A stretch of DNA of 64,000 nucleotides, taken from positions 1,054,001 to 1,118,000 of the forward strand of contig OX595989.1 of assembly GCA_951394045.1 (NCBI GenBank), in the 5' to 3' direction. Under the pieces are notes generated by a model. The model was not told the origin of the DNA. It did not search any database and worked only from the letters and a program-made list of their open reading frames with translations. A program made the translations under genes and the position numbers. Position 1 is the stretch's first letter; every line of letters starts with the position of its first letter. Positions 19,057 through 28,787 of the stretch are shown here, piece after piece. This DNA is from Nitzschia sp. DOCU1 (lineage: Eukaryota; Bacillariophyta; Bacillariophyceae; Bacillariales; Bacillariaceae).

Positions 19057-22000
19057 ATGACAACCACTGCAAGCCTGAAAGTCGATGACGAACCTGATTT
19101 CGTGCAACAATCGTGGCCATCATCGTCGCCATCTCCCGCTGGTCTAAATCCAGCACCGTTTTCATGGGGGAAACCAGCAGCATCACCATCAGCAGCTGCG
19201 TCCCGCAAGAAGCCTCCTCCTATTAGTTTGGCCGAAATCATGGCAGAAGAATCAGAGGCTCACAAGGCCGCCCAGGCGGCCTATTTGGACGAAAATGCTA
19301 CTGCCTATAGATTAGTAACATTGGCAGAAGTCGAGGCCGAACAAGAACGATTGCTTCGTATGTTTCAAGAGGCAAAAGAATCAAAGCCCGCAGCAGTCAC
19401 GGCAACAGCACCCAGAGCTTTGGCATCGCCCTCACAAGGAAGTCAACGACGTTTAATGGAAGATGATCGAGCCTTTTCACAGCGGGCGCTGGGACAAACC
19501 CCGTCACAAGGAAGTCAACGACGGTTAATGGAAGAGGATCGAGCTTTTTCACAGCGATCTATGGGGCAAATCTCGTCACAAGGAAGTCAACGACGTTTAA
19601 CGGAGGAGGATCGAGCCTTTTCCCAGCGATCTATGGGACCAATACCGGCACAAGGAAGTCAACGGCGTTTCTTCGAAGACTTTCGAGCTTTCTCGCAACA
19701 ATCTTTGGGACCAATCCCGTCACAAGGAAGTCAACGACGGTTAATGGAAGAGGATCGAGCCTCGTCACAGCGATCTATGGGACCAATCCCGTCACAAGGA
19801 AGTCAACGACGTTTAATGGAAGAGAATCGCGCCTTTTCCCAGCGATCTATGGGGCCAATTCCGTCACAAGGAAGTCAACGACGTCTAATGGAAGATGATC
19901 GAGCCTTTTCACAGCGATCTATGGGACAAACCCCCTCACAAGGAAGTCAGCGACGTTTGTTCGAAGAGAATCGAGCCTTTTCCCAGCGATCTATGGGACC
20001 AATCCTGTCACAAGGAAGTCAACGACGTTTAATGGAAGATGATCAAGCCTTTTCCCAGCGATCTATAGGACAAACCCCCTCACAAGGAAGTCAACGACGT
20101 CTAATGGAAGAGGATCGAGCCTTTTCACAGCGATCTATGGGACCAATCCCGTCACAAGGAAGTCAACGACGTTTAATGGAAGAGAATCGCGCCTTTTCCC
20201 AGCGATCTATGGGGCCAATTCCGTCACAAGGAAGTCAACGACGTCTAATGGAAGATGATCGAGCCTTTTCACAGCGGGCGCTGGGACAAACCCCGTCACA
20301 AGGAAGTCAACGACGGTTAATGGAGGAGGATCGAGCCTTTTCCCAGCGATCTATGGGACCAATACCGGCACAAGGAAGTCAACGGCGTTTGCTAGAAAAG
20401 AATCAAGTCTTTTCGCAGCGAGCTCTGGAAGTAATCGAGCGAACAGAAGTGGTCTTGGACAGTCCCCACAACGTGCAAGAAGAAGAACGACGGAGACAAG
20501 CGGCTATGGTGGCAGCGGCTCGATCTCCTCCGTCGCTGTGCTGGAACGTGGCAGCGGCGGCGAAGAAGGAGGAACTGGAGGAACCAGACTGGTTGAAAGA
20601 AGCAAAGCATCATTTGTCGGCACAAGAGATTGAAGACATTGAACGGGCTTTGCGAGAGGGGGACAACATGGGCGGGCCTTCCAGTACTAGTATCATCGAG
20701 ACTACGCCAAATACTGCTGCCGCTTCAGCTGTGGCCAGCTTACCTCCGACCGAATCCAGTGTTGTCTTCTCAGAAGAAGAAGCGGCTGCTATTGCAGCGT
20801 CGCTACGCGAGGTTGAAGAAATTGAACGGGCTTTGCGAGAGGCCGACGGCATCGGCGAGCCTACTACTACTACTAACCCCGAGACCCCAGATGCAGCTGT
20901 CATTTCAGCTGTGGCTAGCTTGCCTCCGATCGAATCCAGTGAGGTCTTATCGGAAGAAGAAGCGGCTGCTATTGCAGCTGCACTGCGCGAGGCCGATGCC
21001 AAACAGGAAGAGGAGTCATTTATGCTGGCCTTGCAAATGCAGCAACAAGAACTGGGACGACTCAAGCAGCAGCAAGAGTCCGCGGCTGCTGGGCGACGCA
21101 ATCAGCATCCGCAGGGCAATGTGCGAACCATGACAATGGCCGAATTGGAATTGGAATCGCAACGCGTTGCGAGCTTATACGCTGGGCGGATGTTGGATGG
21201 CCGGCCTTGGCCTGACGCCCAAGGGTTGTTGGCCGATGCGATGCAACCTCCTCGAAACCCCTTGGAGGAGGAAGATCATGTGGTGGACGACGATGAGTAT
21301 CACGTGGTGGAAGACGAAAGCGCTGGATTCCGCATGAATTCAGCTGCGGCACATGCGTGGGCTCGGCGGGATCGAAACACCATTGTTGGACCCAACAACG
21401 AAGTTCGCACCAAACATGACGTTCACGTCCAAGGGCAAGCCAATGCACATTACCTGGGGCTGGAGGAAGACGACTTTGGACTTCGAACTCACGTAGGAAA
21501 TCAAGCGTTCAATTCCTTCAAACAGAATATGAAACGAACGACCAAGGGTGTTGCTGCTCATGGAACAGGGCGAGCAGGAACAGATTCTGATGCCGTGAGG
21601 GGTAAAGCGATGGATCCTCATGTGCGACTCCAAATCAGCAAGGCTATCAACAGTGGACTGATAGAACACTGTAATGGTGCAGTCAAGCAAGGCAAAGAGG
21701 CCGTCGTCTTTCACGCCGAACAGGGTGCTGAGAGTCAAGGACATGACGTGGCAGTCAAAGTTTTCAAACGCGTTACCGAGTTTCGAGGACGAGGCGCCTA
21801 TGTGGATGGTGACCCTCGATACTTGGGACAAACCTTTCGCAATCATTCCGAACGAGAACAGCTGGAGGTCTGGGCCGAGAAGGAGTTCCGCAACCTTGTT
21901 CGTGCTAACCGAGCAAAAGTCCCTGTTCCGACTCCCCTTCACCAAAAGGAGAACATTATTTTCATGCGATTCATGGGAAACGACGGATGGCCGGCACCGC

Positions 22001-22559
22001 AGATTCGTGAACTTGACATGAGGAAGGGTAGCAAGAAGTGGGATGTTTTGTACACGCAAGTCCTGGAAGCTATTCGAAGGTAAGATATCGCTCATCTCGT
22101 CTACGTTCAAGCGTTTGCGTCGTTGTACGATACACTCTGTCCTCACATATTTTGGGTTGCTCATCCAGGCTGTATACTGGTGCTCGTTTGGTGCATGGTG
22201 ATTTGAGCGAATATAACATTTTGGTAGCACCCTCCTTCCAAGTGGAGAATCTGATCGCATCGACTGAGGATACCGACCATGATTTGCAAGCAGTTTTCAT
22301 TGATTTCGGGCAGGCGGTGGATGTTCGACATCCCGAAGCCGAAAGTTGGTTGCGACGCGACTTGGAGCGCGTTCGTAGTTTCTTTGTGAAGCAGGGTGTC
22401 CAGACATTGGCTATGGAGGATGCTTTGGAATTCGTGAAGGAGGAGGATCAGCAGCAACAGCAGCCACAACCAGACGCTGATGGTGAGCAAGAAGTCGATG
22501 ACTTTCCTTCCGAGGCCAGTACTGCTGCGACTACTGCTGTCACTACGGTTATGTCGTAG
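19057..22559 (+). CDS. RIO1: RIO1-family atypical protein kinase with 14-copy repeat region
   Basis: Exons 19057-22079 and 22169-22559 join across an 89-bp GTAAGA...CCAG intron, giving 1137 residues, about twice the usual RIO1 length. RIO1 is a cytoplasmic kinase/ATPase for late 40S subunit maturation. The kinase domain covers about residues 865-1090: the P-loop-like QGKEAVVFHAE, the ATP-binding Lys901 in VAVKVF, the RIO1-specific block ending WAEKEFRNLVRANRAKVPVP, the catalytic LVHGDLSEYN (Asp1019) and the metal-binding IDFGQ (Asp1053). The intron falls directly before the catalytic loop. Residues 125-460 are 14 tandem copies of a 24-residue unit (consensus SQGSQRRLMEEDRAFSQRSM plus four residues). 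Residues about 525-675 hold a duplicated segment with EEEAAAIAASLRE-type helices resembling ubiquitin-interacting motifs. The C-terminus is acidic and Gln-rich. The start is set at the first in-frame ATG. Confidence 0.93.
19429..20436 (+). repeat. 72-bp tandem repeat, 14 copies, inside RIO1
   Basis: Fourteen in-frame units of 72 bp each contain a CACAAGGAAGTCAACGACG-like core. Units 10-12 closely repeat the pattern of units 5-7, which suggests multi-unit duplication on top of single-unit amplification. Unit 4 is the most diverged internal copy and unit 14 is degenerate. Each unit adds 24 residues with an SQRR pair and a DRAFSQR motif. Confidence 0.95.
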
Positions 22560-22700
22560 ACACAACCGGGGGCCGAACACAACTACCGTTAGTACTCATT
22601 TTAGTTTTTGCTACCATTACTATGTACTGCTAGATAGCGGGGCTTGTCCCACCCGTAATACCGGTCCATTCTCATGCATAGTTTCTGTCAATTGAGCTAA

Positions 22701-23822
22701 TTAACTTGTGAGCGACATTATCGCATTGACCAGGTCACCATCGTTCTCTTTGAGTGCCTTGACTGCCCTAGCCCGGGTGCATCCAGCTTGGCTAATGACC
22801 AGATCAATATCCTTGGCGTCCACTCCACTTTCGTCCACCACGACATGTTCGTCTACTGCTTGCTCATTTTCCATCATTGAAGGCTCATCCGTCTTCTTTT
22901 CTTCCACCATACTTGCAAGTCGTTGTGCCGCCTGCATTTGTTGCTGTTGCTGCGTTAGCCGTGGTGGCGGCATGCCCCTGCCTTGCTTGGCTTCTCCAAA
23001 GACAAAGTAAGATCCATTCTTTTCAAAGACATCGGGCTGGTGGATAGTAAAGAATCCCTGACTACCACCGCCCTGCATCTTGAGCGTGACACGGGAAATT
23101 CCGAGAACTGGCTGCATACCCAAACGTTCCATGACCTTGCGCGCCTTTTTTTCGTTACGATTCGGCACCCGAGGACCAGAAGGAGGAATCATCGCGGGCA
23201 TGGGAGCGTCATCAAAGACCGTATCCACGGTTTCGGCTTGTACGGCTTCTAGCTCTGGCACATCCTCCATATCAGGGATTTCTTCAGCATCTTTGTCTTC
23301 TTCGGAAGCAGCATGCTCTTGCTTGACAACTGCCCCAGCCGGTTCCGATGCTTTGCTAGTAGTAGTACCGTAAGGCCCGGCCCTAGTAGTGGCCGCCCCA
23401 GCAGCATCTAGCTTGTTTTTGAAACTCTGCAAGTTCCTGGTTGCTTCCTTTGCCTTTTCCATATCTTCTTTCTTCTTGAGAGTCTGCTGCACTTTGAAAT
23501 CCAAATCCTGATCGACCGCCTTGGTTCCCGCATTGTTTCGTTGACTCGCTTCTCGTTGCTTGAGTAGATCTTGCTTCTTCTTGGCACTCTGCTGAACTTT
23601 AAAGTCCAAGTCTTGATCCAAGACAGCCTTACTACCAGCTTTGAGTGTTTCAACGGCATCTTTTGTATACGTTAAGCTATGTGTCTTGTGTTTGGCTTCT
23701 TTCAAGGCTTCGGCTTCTTGCTCGGGGGTGCTCAAGCCGTTGGCATCTTTGAGCTTTTCGGCATGCGATTTTGTGATGGACCGACGGCGCAATTCGGCCA
23801 GTTCATCCGCAACACTGGGCAT
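22701..23822 (-). CDS. Nascent polypeptide-associated complex subunit alpha with long N-terminal extension
   Basis: A 373-residue single-exon gene. NAC-alpha pairs with NAC-beta at the ribosome exit tunnel and controls targeting of nascent chains. The NAC domain is at residues 222-279 (RNEKKARKVMERLGM, ISRVTLKMQGGGS, YFVFGEAK) and the C-terminal UBA domain at 335-371 (DIDLVISQAGCTRARAVKAL). Typical NAC-alpha has about 200-215 residues. Here about 180 extra N-terminal residues are highly charged and carry two copies of DQDLDFKVQQ (69-78 and 104-113), each followed by a lysine-rich helical stretch. A Gln run separates the NAC and UBA domains. The ATG at 23822 (MPSVADELAELRRRS) is preferred over the longer upstream frame because the upstream residues are not protein-like. 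The gene shares a divergent promoter region with the helicase. Confidence 0.94.
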   Translation of the reverse strand: MPSVADELAELRRRSITKSHAEKLKDANGLSTPEQEAEALKEAKHKTHSLTYTKDAVETLKAGSKAVLDQDLDFKVQQSAKKKQDLLKQREASQRNNAGTKAVDQDLDFKVQQTLKKKEDMEKAKEATRNLQSFKNKLDAAGAATTRAGPYGTTTSKASEPAGAVVKQEHAASEEDKDAEEIPDMEDVPELEAVQAETVDTVFDDAPMPAMIPPSGPRVPNRNEKKARKVMERLGMQPVLGISRVTLKMQGGGSQGFFTIHQPDVFEKNGSYFVFGEAKQGRGMPPPRLTQQQQQMQAAQRLASMVEEKKTDEPSMMENEQAVDEHVVVDESGVDAKDIDLVISQAGCTRARAVKALKENDGDLVNAIMSLTS

Positions 23823-24269
23823 TTTAGTTTTGTGTTTAATGAAAAAGTACTCGCAAGTAGTGTAATACGCTACTCTAGCTACGTTTGCTTTCAATAGCAA
23901 TATGGTTTGCCTCGTTGGACTGTCTGTTTGTTGAGAATGCGGGTAATCACAACAGAGTTTTGTGGTGGGAAATCGTGGTTTTATCGTCGGCATTGGCTTT
24001 TTGATCTTTCCGCCGTGCGTATGCGCGAGACCCAAATTGGACTCTTTCGATCGCTTCAGTCACGTCCGAGATTGGATCGAAAGAGTCATAATTGCGCATC
24101 GCCTGCGCTTCGAACGAAAACGTCATGATGACGCCACATGGAACCCCACCACCGACCACCACCCATCACATCTTTCTTCTTTTTCGTTTGCAACGCTCGC
24201 ATCTTTTCCTTTTCTCAACTCTTACTGTCATTTTGGTGTTGTTGCCTCTCGGTCAAACATACAATAATA
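23823..24269. promoter_or_regulatory. Divergent promoter region, NAC-alpha / DEAD-box helicase
   Basis: These 447 bp separate two divergently read start codons. A TCGATCGCTTCAG block at 24048 and GATTGGATCGAAAGAG at 24070 form an approximate inverted pair around 24040-24085 (CTCTTTCGATC versus GATCGAAAGAG, a perfect 11-bp inverted repeat). This is a possible factor site between the two promoters. Confidence 0.45.
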
Positions 24270-26099
24270 ATGAGAGTCGTTTTTGTTCTCCTGGGAATGT
24301 GCTGCTTGGAGTGGAGAAGTGGCACTGCGTTTCCTCTTTTGCCTGCCATTGCACAGCAGCAACAGAGTCGGAACGAACACGCTCCTCGTTTCGCGGAACC
24401 TTCCGAGCACAATGAAGAAGATTGTTCCTTTTATGATCTAGGCCTGAGCCCACAAATATTGACAGCTGTCAAATCTCAAGTGGGGTGGGAACGACCCACT
24501 CCCGTCCAACGTCTCGCCATTCCGAAATTGCTTGGGAAATCAGACGACGACGACATCATCGACAGTACGGTTGTGGATGCGGTTTGGTGTGAGGCACCGA
24601 CAGGATCGGGCAAGACGGCGGCTTATGCTTTGCCGTTATTGCAAAATTTGCAAGCCCGACGGAATGATCGTTCCAAAACTAATACGCCAGGCCGAATTGC
24701 CTCCTTAGTATTGTGTCCGACACGAGAATTAGCCGTTCAAATTGGATCAGTGGTCCAAACATTGGCCAATAATATTTCCACTCGCCGTCGTCCCAATGTC
24801 ATGGTATTACATGGTGGGATTCCTCTAGAGCCACAAATTGCTCGATTAGCTGACGCGGCGCGATTGGGAGAAACCATGGATGTTGTGGTGGGAACTCCAG
24901 GTCGGTTGGTCGATGTTTTGACGTATTATCACAAGGATAAAGGGGATTCGAGTGCCAAAGATGCAGCCTTGGAACGGCGGCTGTTACAAGCGTTGGATGC
25001 TGCCAAGGGAGGATCTAAGAATAAGGATGATGCTTCCTTGTCTTTGGAACAATTGGAGGCGTTGCAGATCAATATGGATACCTTGGAGGACGATGGACGG
25101 TCGTCGTTGGTGAATTTGCTGGAAGATTTGGAGTATCTAGTGTTGGATGAAGCGGATCGATTGTTGGGACGAGCATTTGAATCGGAACTGAACAGTGTCT
25201 TGGACCTTTTGCCTCCTCGAATTCCTACGTGGATGTTTTCGGCTACCTTCCCCAAGTCCATTGAACCACGTCTTGACCAATTTTTGAAGAGGACAGGAGC
25301 TACTTCATCTATTCGGATTGAATGTGCGACCTCCGATCGGCTTGTGGACGATGACGTGAGTTTGTCATTACAAAAGAAATTAGAACGGACAGCGACCGTC
25401 TCGTCGGCGTCCACTATTCAACAAATTGGACCTGCCTCGACCATTCAACTGCGTGCCATTCGATTGCGCAAGAATGATCGTACGCAAGCTCTCAAACAGC
25501 TCTTGGAAGATCACCCAGAATGGGATCGGGTGTTGGTCTTTGTGGGTACACGGTATGCATCGGAACATGTCACTCGCAAGCTTCGGCGAGCCGACATTAA
25601 AGCGAGTGAATTGCATGGAAAGTTGGATCAAGATGCCCGGATGCGGCGGCTGCATGATTTGAAACAAGGCAAGATTCGAGTTCTATTGACGACAGATGTA
25701 TCCAGCCGAGGAATTGATATTGCCGGGCTTCCAGTTGTGGTCAATTACGACCTTCCCAGATCCACGGCCGACTTTGTCCATCGAGTGGGTCGAACTGGAC
25801 GAGCCGGCAAACGGGGGACGGCCATCACGTTTGTGACTGCCGCCAGTGAAGCACACATGGAATTGATTGAACAGAGACACTTGGCCGAGCCCATGGAACG
25901 AGAAACGTTACCCGGATTCGATCCCAATGAAGAGAAATGGGAGATTGAAGCGGAAGCTTCCAGAATAAGTGTCCCCGGAACTCTTCACTCCAACAAGGGC
26001 TTGGCTCATGACCGCATGTTTGGTGGCATTAAGGGTCGACGAAAGAGCAAGAAGGACAAACTACGGGAGGCTGCAGCACGGGAAGCTACAAAACAATAA
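24270..26099 (+). CDS. DEAD-box RNA helicase, probably plastid-targeted
   Basis: A 609-residue single-exon ATP-dependent RNA helicase. Motifs in order: a Q-motif block with ERPTPVQRLAIPKLLG, motif I APTGSGKT (about residue 109), Ia PTRELAVQIG, Ib TPGRLVDVL, II DEAD (about 293), III SAT (about 324), IV VLVFVGTR, V TTDVSSRGIDIAGLP, VI HRVGRTGRAG (about 504). An insertion of about 65 residues lies between motifs Ib and II (DSSAKDAALERR through DDGRSS), and another before motif IV. The N-terminus MRVVFVLLGMCCLEWRSGTA is signal-peptide-like and is followed by F-P-L-L-P. This resembles the A-F cleavage motif of diatom plastid preproteins, so plastid import is inferred. An ATG further upstream (24138) keeps the frame but would bury this leader. 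The helicase target is unknown; organellar rRNA processing is a common role. Confidence 0.92.
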   Translation: MRVVFVLLGMCCLEWRSGTAFPLLPAIAQQQQSRNEHAPRFAEPSEHNEEDCSFYDLGLSPQILTAVKSQVGWERPTPVQRLAIPKLLGKSDDDDIIDSTVVDAVWCEAPTGSGKTAAYALPLLQNLQARRNDRSKTNTPGRIASLVLCPTRELAVQIGSVVQTLANNISTRRRPNVMVLHGGIPLEPQIARLADAARLGETMDVVVGTPGRLVDVLTYYHKDKGDSSAKDAALERRLLQALDAAKGGSKNKDDASLSLEQLEALQINMDTLEDDGRSSLVNLLEDLEYLVLDEADRLLGRAFESELNSVLDLLPPRIPTWMFSATFPKSIEPRLDQFLKRTGATSSIRIECATSDRLVDDDVSLSLQKKLERTATVSSASTIQQIGPASTIQLRAIRLRKNDRTQALKQLLEDHPEWDRVLVFVGTRYASEHVTRKLRRADIKASELHGKLDQDARMRRLHDLKQGKIRVLLTTDVSSRGIDIAGLPVVVNYDLPRSTADFVHRVGRTGRAGKRGTAITFVTAASEAHMELIEQRHLAEPMERETLPGFDPNEEKWEIEAEASRISVPGTLHSNKGLAHDRMFGGIKGRRKSKKDKLREAAAREATKQ

Positions 26100-26615
26100 A
26101 AGTAATTACCTAGGAATGCCCAGCTTCATTGTTGTATCGTTTTAGTAAAGTAGCTACTGTAGTTCCACATTGGCGTTTTACTATGACCACGGAGACGGCA
26201 CGGCTCGCCGGGTACGCGCCCGCCCTATACCCGACAGGCGCGTGGCGGGAAAGTGGCGATGTGATGTCACGATTGTGGACACATGCCCACTCCCACCACT
26301 TCTAAAAATAAAACGAAGGAGTAACGGACCACCATCTGCAGTGGCGAGAAAGCGACGACGACGATGCGAAGAAAGCAAGACTGTAGAAGAGTGGCACAAT
26401 AACCCGAAAGAGAACAAAGCTCGTTTACACCGTATCTAACTGCGGAAACCGCCTCATTGTCGGACAAGCCTCAAGACTGCATCCTGTTGATATCCATACA
26501 AGTGGAAATCCTTGCCATAGTAGAGCTGGCATTGTTAGGAAACAAGTAAAAGGCAATTCGCGGAAAGAATCATCGGCAACAAACAAGCAGAATCTTCTTC
26601 AGAAGGTGTGACAAC
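26100..26615. other. Intergenic region
   Basis: No gene is recognised. It contains the 3' end of the helicase transcript (AATAAA overlaps the stop codon near 26096) and the presumed promoter of the DysF-domain gene. Overlapping short open frames in 26170-26440 lack any recognisable domain. Confidence 0.4.
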
Positions 26616-27965
26616 ATGAGAATATCGGGGGGCTTGAAGAGATGGTGTGGGGTAATAATCGCCATTCTCTTTTTGGCCGCTAGTTCGTCGATCACAGTGG
26701 TCGATGCTACTACCGGTAGTAGCGGCAGCACCACCGCCGCTTCGGTGGTTCTAGCAACAAACGGGAATGCCGATGTGCTCCAGATCATTGAAACAGAAGT
26801 TTGGGATGCACCGTCCAAATCTTGGAAGGCCCTCAGCGTAGACCAGAGATGGAGTAACGAGCTTGGGCAACAGTCACTTTCTCCCAGTGAAGTGCATCCA
26901 CCGGCTGACTACGACTTTGACGGTGATTGGAAGATTGTGCTCACTGGAAGTGATTCCATGGGCTGGGAATATACATTCCAGTACCTGCAAACTCCCAAAC
27001 GAAAACGAGTATGGCTACGAAGCTTAAAACCTAAGCCGCTTCCAGTAGTACCTTCGACAACGTTATCGAAAGGCCGCAGGGGTGCGATTTCAAGAATCCT
27101 ATCTGACATGAAGGATGGATACAACTTCAAAGGTTTCAGCTTTAAACTGTACAAATCATTGCTCTCATGGGAGAGTGTCGGCTTTGCGATCAGCCTACCG
27201 CTGACAACAAACTTTGAATTATTCGATCGGAATCCTGCCCTACCGAGCATTTCATCAACCTTTGGCTTTTACTTTCCGTGGACGTTGACGGCAGCATTGT
27301 CTGCGAGCATACATGTGGTCTGGCTGAAATGGTTCATCAAGACAATAATGCTCGTTATTCCTCGATTGCTCACGCTACTATTCTATAAATTTGCGCTACC
27401 AGCTTTGTGGGCAACTGCAGCTACAGTCCTCTTGCCGCTAGGGGTAAGCGTCCCGCAAATACCGAAACTACCTGAAATTACTGTCGCTGGGCCAAGTTAC
27501 AACCCAGACCTTTCCGAGCGAGTTGGTTGTTCCCTGTCCTATCGCTGGTCAAAGAAGTATGGTTTCGAGTGGAGGTTCAACTACTGGCATTCCTACCTGC
27601 CTACATTTAACCTCTTTCGAAGGCTCCTCAAAATGGATCCATCATCAGATTGGTGGGACAAGCATTTTGCATCCTTGGGTCTCAGTACTTCGGGTCCAAT
27701 CCCTATGCCACCGCACTACTCCTGCGCCGCTGCCCTGGGATTGAGTGGTCTGTATCCAAGTTCGTTCAAGCAGCAGTCCCGAGCTACGTTAAAAGAAGAG
27801 ACTGACAGCCAAGCAAAAGTTTCTGTGTCAAGTGCACTCAGGGATTCCTTAGCGAATGCTACTGTGGTGGAGGAGGCCACGCAACTTACAACGGCTCAGC
27901 CCTTGTATCAGAAGAAGCGAAGCAAACATGTACACTCTCAGAGTCTAATCCATGTTTCGCTTTGA
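26616..27965 (+). CDS. DysF-domain membrane protein
   Basis: A 449-residue single-exon gene. Residues 1-31 are a hydrophobic signal or anchor (VIIAILFLAASSS). Residues about 55-135 resemble a dysferlin/peroxin DysF domain: ETEVWDAPSKSW, RWSNELG, ADYDFDGDWKIVLTG and then DSMGWEYTFQYL followed by PKRKRVWLR. This is the family pattern of a Trp-rich N part followed by a GWEY...RRRxWVR C part. Hydrophobic segments at about 210-285 (WTLTAALSASIHVVWLKW, IMLVIPRLLTLLFYKFALPA) suggest two or three membrane helices. DysF domains occur in peroxisomal Pex30-type membrane-shaping proteins and in dysferlins, and some bind lipids (family knowledge). The cellular role here is not known. The last bases of the gene overlap the edge of the duplicated flank described at 27966-28560. 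Confidence 0.72.
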   Translation: MRISGGLKRWCGVIIAILFLAASSSITVVDATTGSSGSTTAASVVLATNGNADVLQIIETEVWDAPSKSWKALSVDQRWSNELGQQSLSPSEVHPPADYDFDGDWKIVLTGSDSMGWEYTFQYLQTPKRKRVWLRSLKPKPLPVVPSTTLSKGRRGAISRILSDMKDGYNFKGFSFKLYKSLLSWESVGFAISLPLTTNFELFDRNPALPSISSTFGFYFPWTLTAALSASIHVVWLKWFIKTIMLVIPRLLTLLFYKFALPALWATAATVLLPLGVSVPQIPKLPEITVAGPSYNPDLSERVGCSLSYRWSKKYGFEWRFNYWHSYLPTFNLFRRLLKMDPSSDWWDKHFASLGLSTSGPIPMPPHYSCAAALGLSGLYPSSFKQQSRATLKEETDSQAKVSVSSALRDSLANATVVEEATQLTTAQPLYQKKRSKHVHSQSLIHVSL

Positions 27966-28560
27966 GAAGCTTTCATTGCACCGGAGTGTCTCATTACTTG
28001 AATCATTTGAGAACTGCGGAAGGGTGAGCTTCGAGGGATGATGGCACTTTTCAGCATAGATACTTTAGTACTACTTACAAGTTATTATAGTACGCTTAAT
28101 TCAACAGAACCAGCAGACACCCGGTCTATTAGCGCAATGGCAAAGGTGGTACAGTTACCACATAAAGCTATCTATCGAGCCCAGTAGCTGCTACTGATTT
28201 CCTCTACTCTGTACGATAGAGCTCTCCCATCGTCCACACTCTGCTAAGAATCCCTGAATTCTTCTTCTCGGCGTCTTTCTCCCAGTGGCGGTATTGAAGT
28301 ACTCGCTAGATGAGATCATCGGATGCTCGTCCCCCCTGCCAAATCATGCAGTCCTTTCAGAGATTCTTCGCGTTTCCAGTCCTCCAGCATGACACCGTGG
28401 GCACAGCAGGCATTTCGAAAATTGGACGAAGTACCATCATGTAAGCTTGCCCTTCCGAGACCACCATGATGCGTTTCTTGTTCTAGTCGAAAAAGTCTTG
28501 GTAGTACATGAGAGTCGAGGTCGCAATGACCACCCTGCTGTTTGGGGAATTTTTGGTGTT
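27966..28560 (-). pseudogene. Decayed partial copy of the AlkB-like gene 3' end and its spacer
   Basis: Segment 28225-28540 aligns with 31705-32015, and 28012-28098 with 31579-31661, in the same orientation. Shared blocks include TTCTTCTCGGCGTCT, GGATGCTCGTCCCCCC, AAATCATGCAGTCC, CACCGTGGGCACAG, CATGTAAGCTTGCCCTT, GTTTCTTGTTCT and GTCGAAAAAGTCTTG. In the intact gene these encode the last third of the enzyme. The copy has several indels. In the FFDQN codons a C-to-T change makes the Gln codon TAG. It therefore cannot encode the enzyme and retains no upstream two-thirds. A segment of about 125 bp (28099-28224) has no match in the intact locus. Confidence 0.72.
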
Positions 28561-28787
28561 TGGGGGACAATTGTCCCGCTACGAGCTCTGATTGAGCCTT
28601 GCATTTCGCGCGGAGAAAAATAGATTTGCCGGATTTTGACGGGCATAGTCATAGACCACACATAGCGCAACCGCCCGCGCAGCGCTGGATTCTGTGTCGG
28701 TGAAGCGTCCTCTAGAGAGAAGGAACACAAGGGCATTTCCGCCATTACTCTTTTCTGCATCCTTTCAGTGTTGCAACAGATAGTGCC
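28561..28787. promoter_or_regulatory. Promoter region of GPCR copy 2
   Basis: These bases lie between the decayed gene copy and the GPCR start. They show no evident similarity to the corresponding upstream bases of GPCR copy 1, so the two receptors probably have different promoters (inference). Confidence 0.35.

Noticed and set aside
19429..20436. CRISPR-like regular repeats
   Set aside because: The 72-bp units are contiguous, in frame and translate to a protein repeat within a eukaryotic kinase gene; there are no unique spacers.
21340..22260. 306-residue open frame on the minus strand
   Set aside because: Antisense to the RIO1 kinase domain, which is conserved and interrupted by a proper intron; the antisense translation shows no family features.
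23823..24035. 71-residue N-terminal extension of NAC-alpha
   Set aside because: The extra residues have no NAC-like or signal features and would occupy most of the divergent promoter region; the ATG at 23822 is a better start.
24138..24269. Earlier ATG for the DEAD-box helicase
   Set aside because: Using it would place 44 Phe/Ser/Cys-rich residues before a good signal peptide and plastid-type A-F motif; the ATG at 24270 gives a standard leader.
28125..28195. tRNA-like segment (TAGCGCAATGG box, then a GTGGT/ACCAC hairpin)
   Set aside because: The A-box-like block and anticodon-like stem are suggestive, but no acceptor stem and no proper T-loop (GGTTCRANYCC) could be found. It lies in a decayed duplicated spacer.
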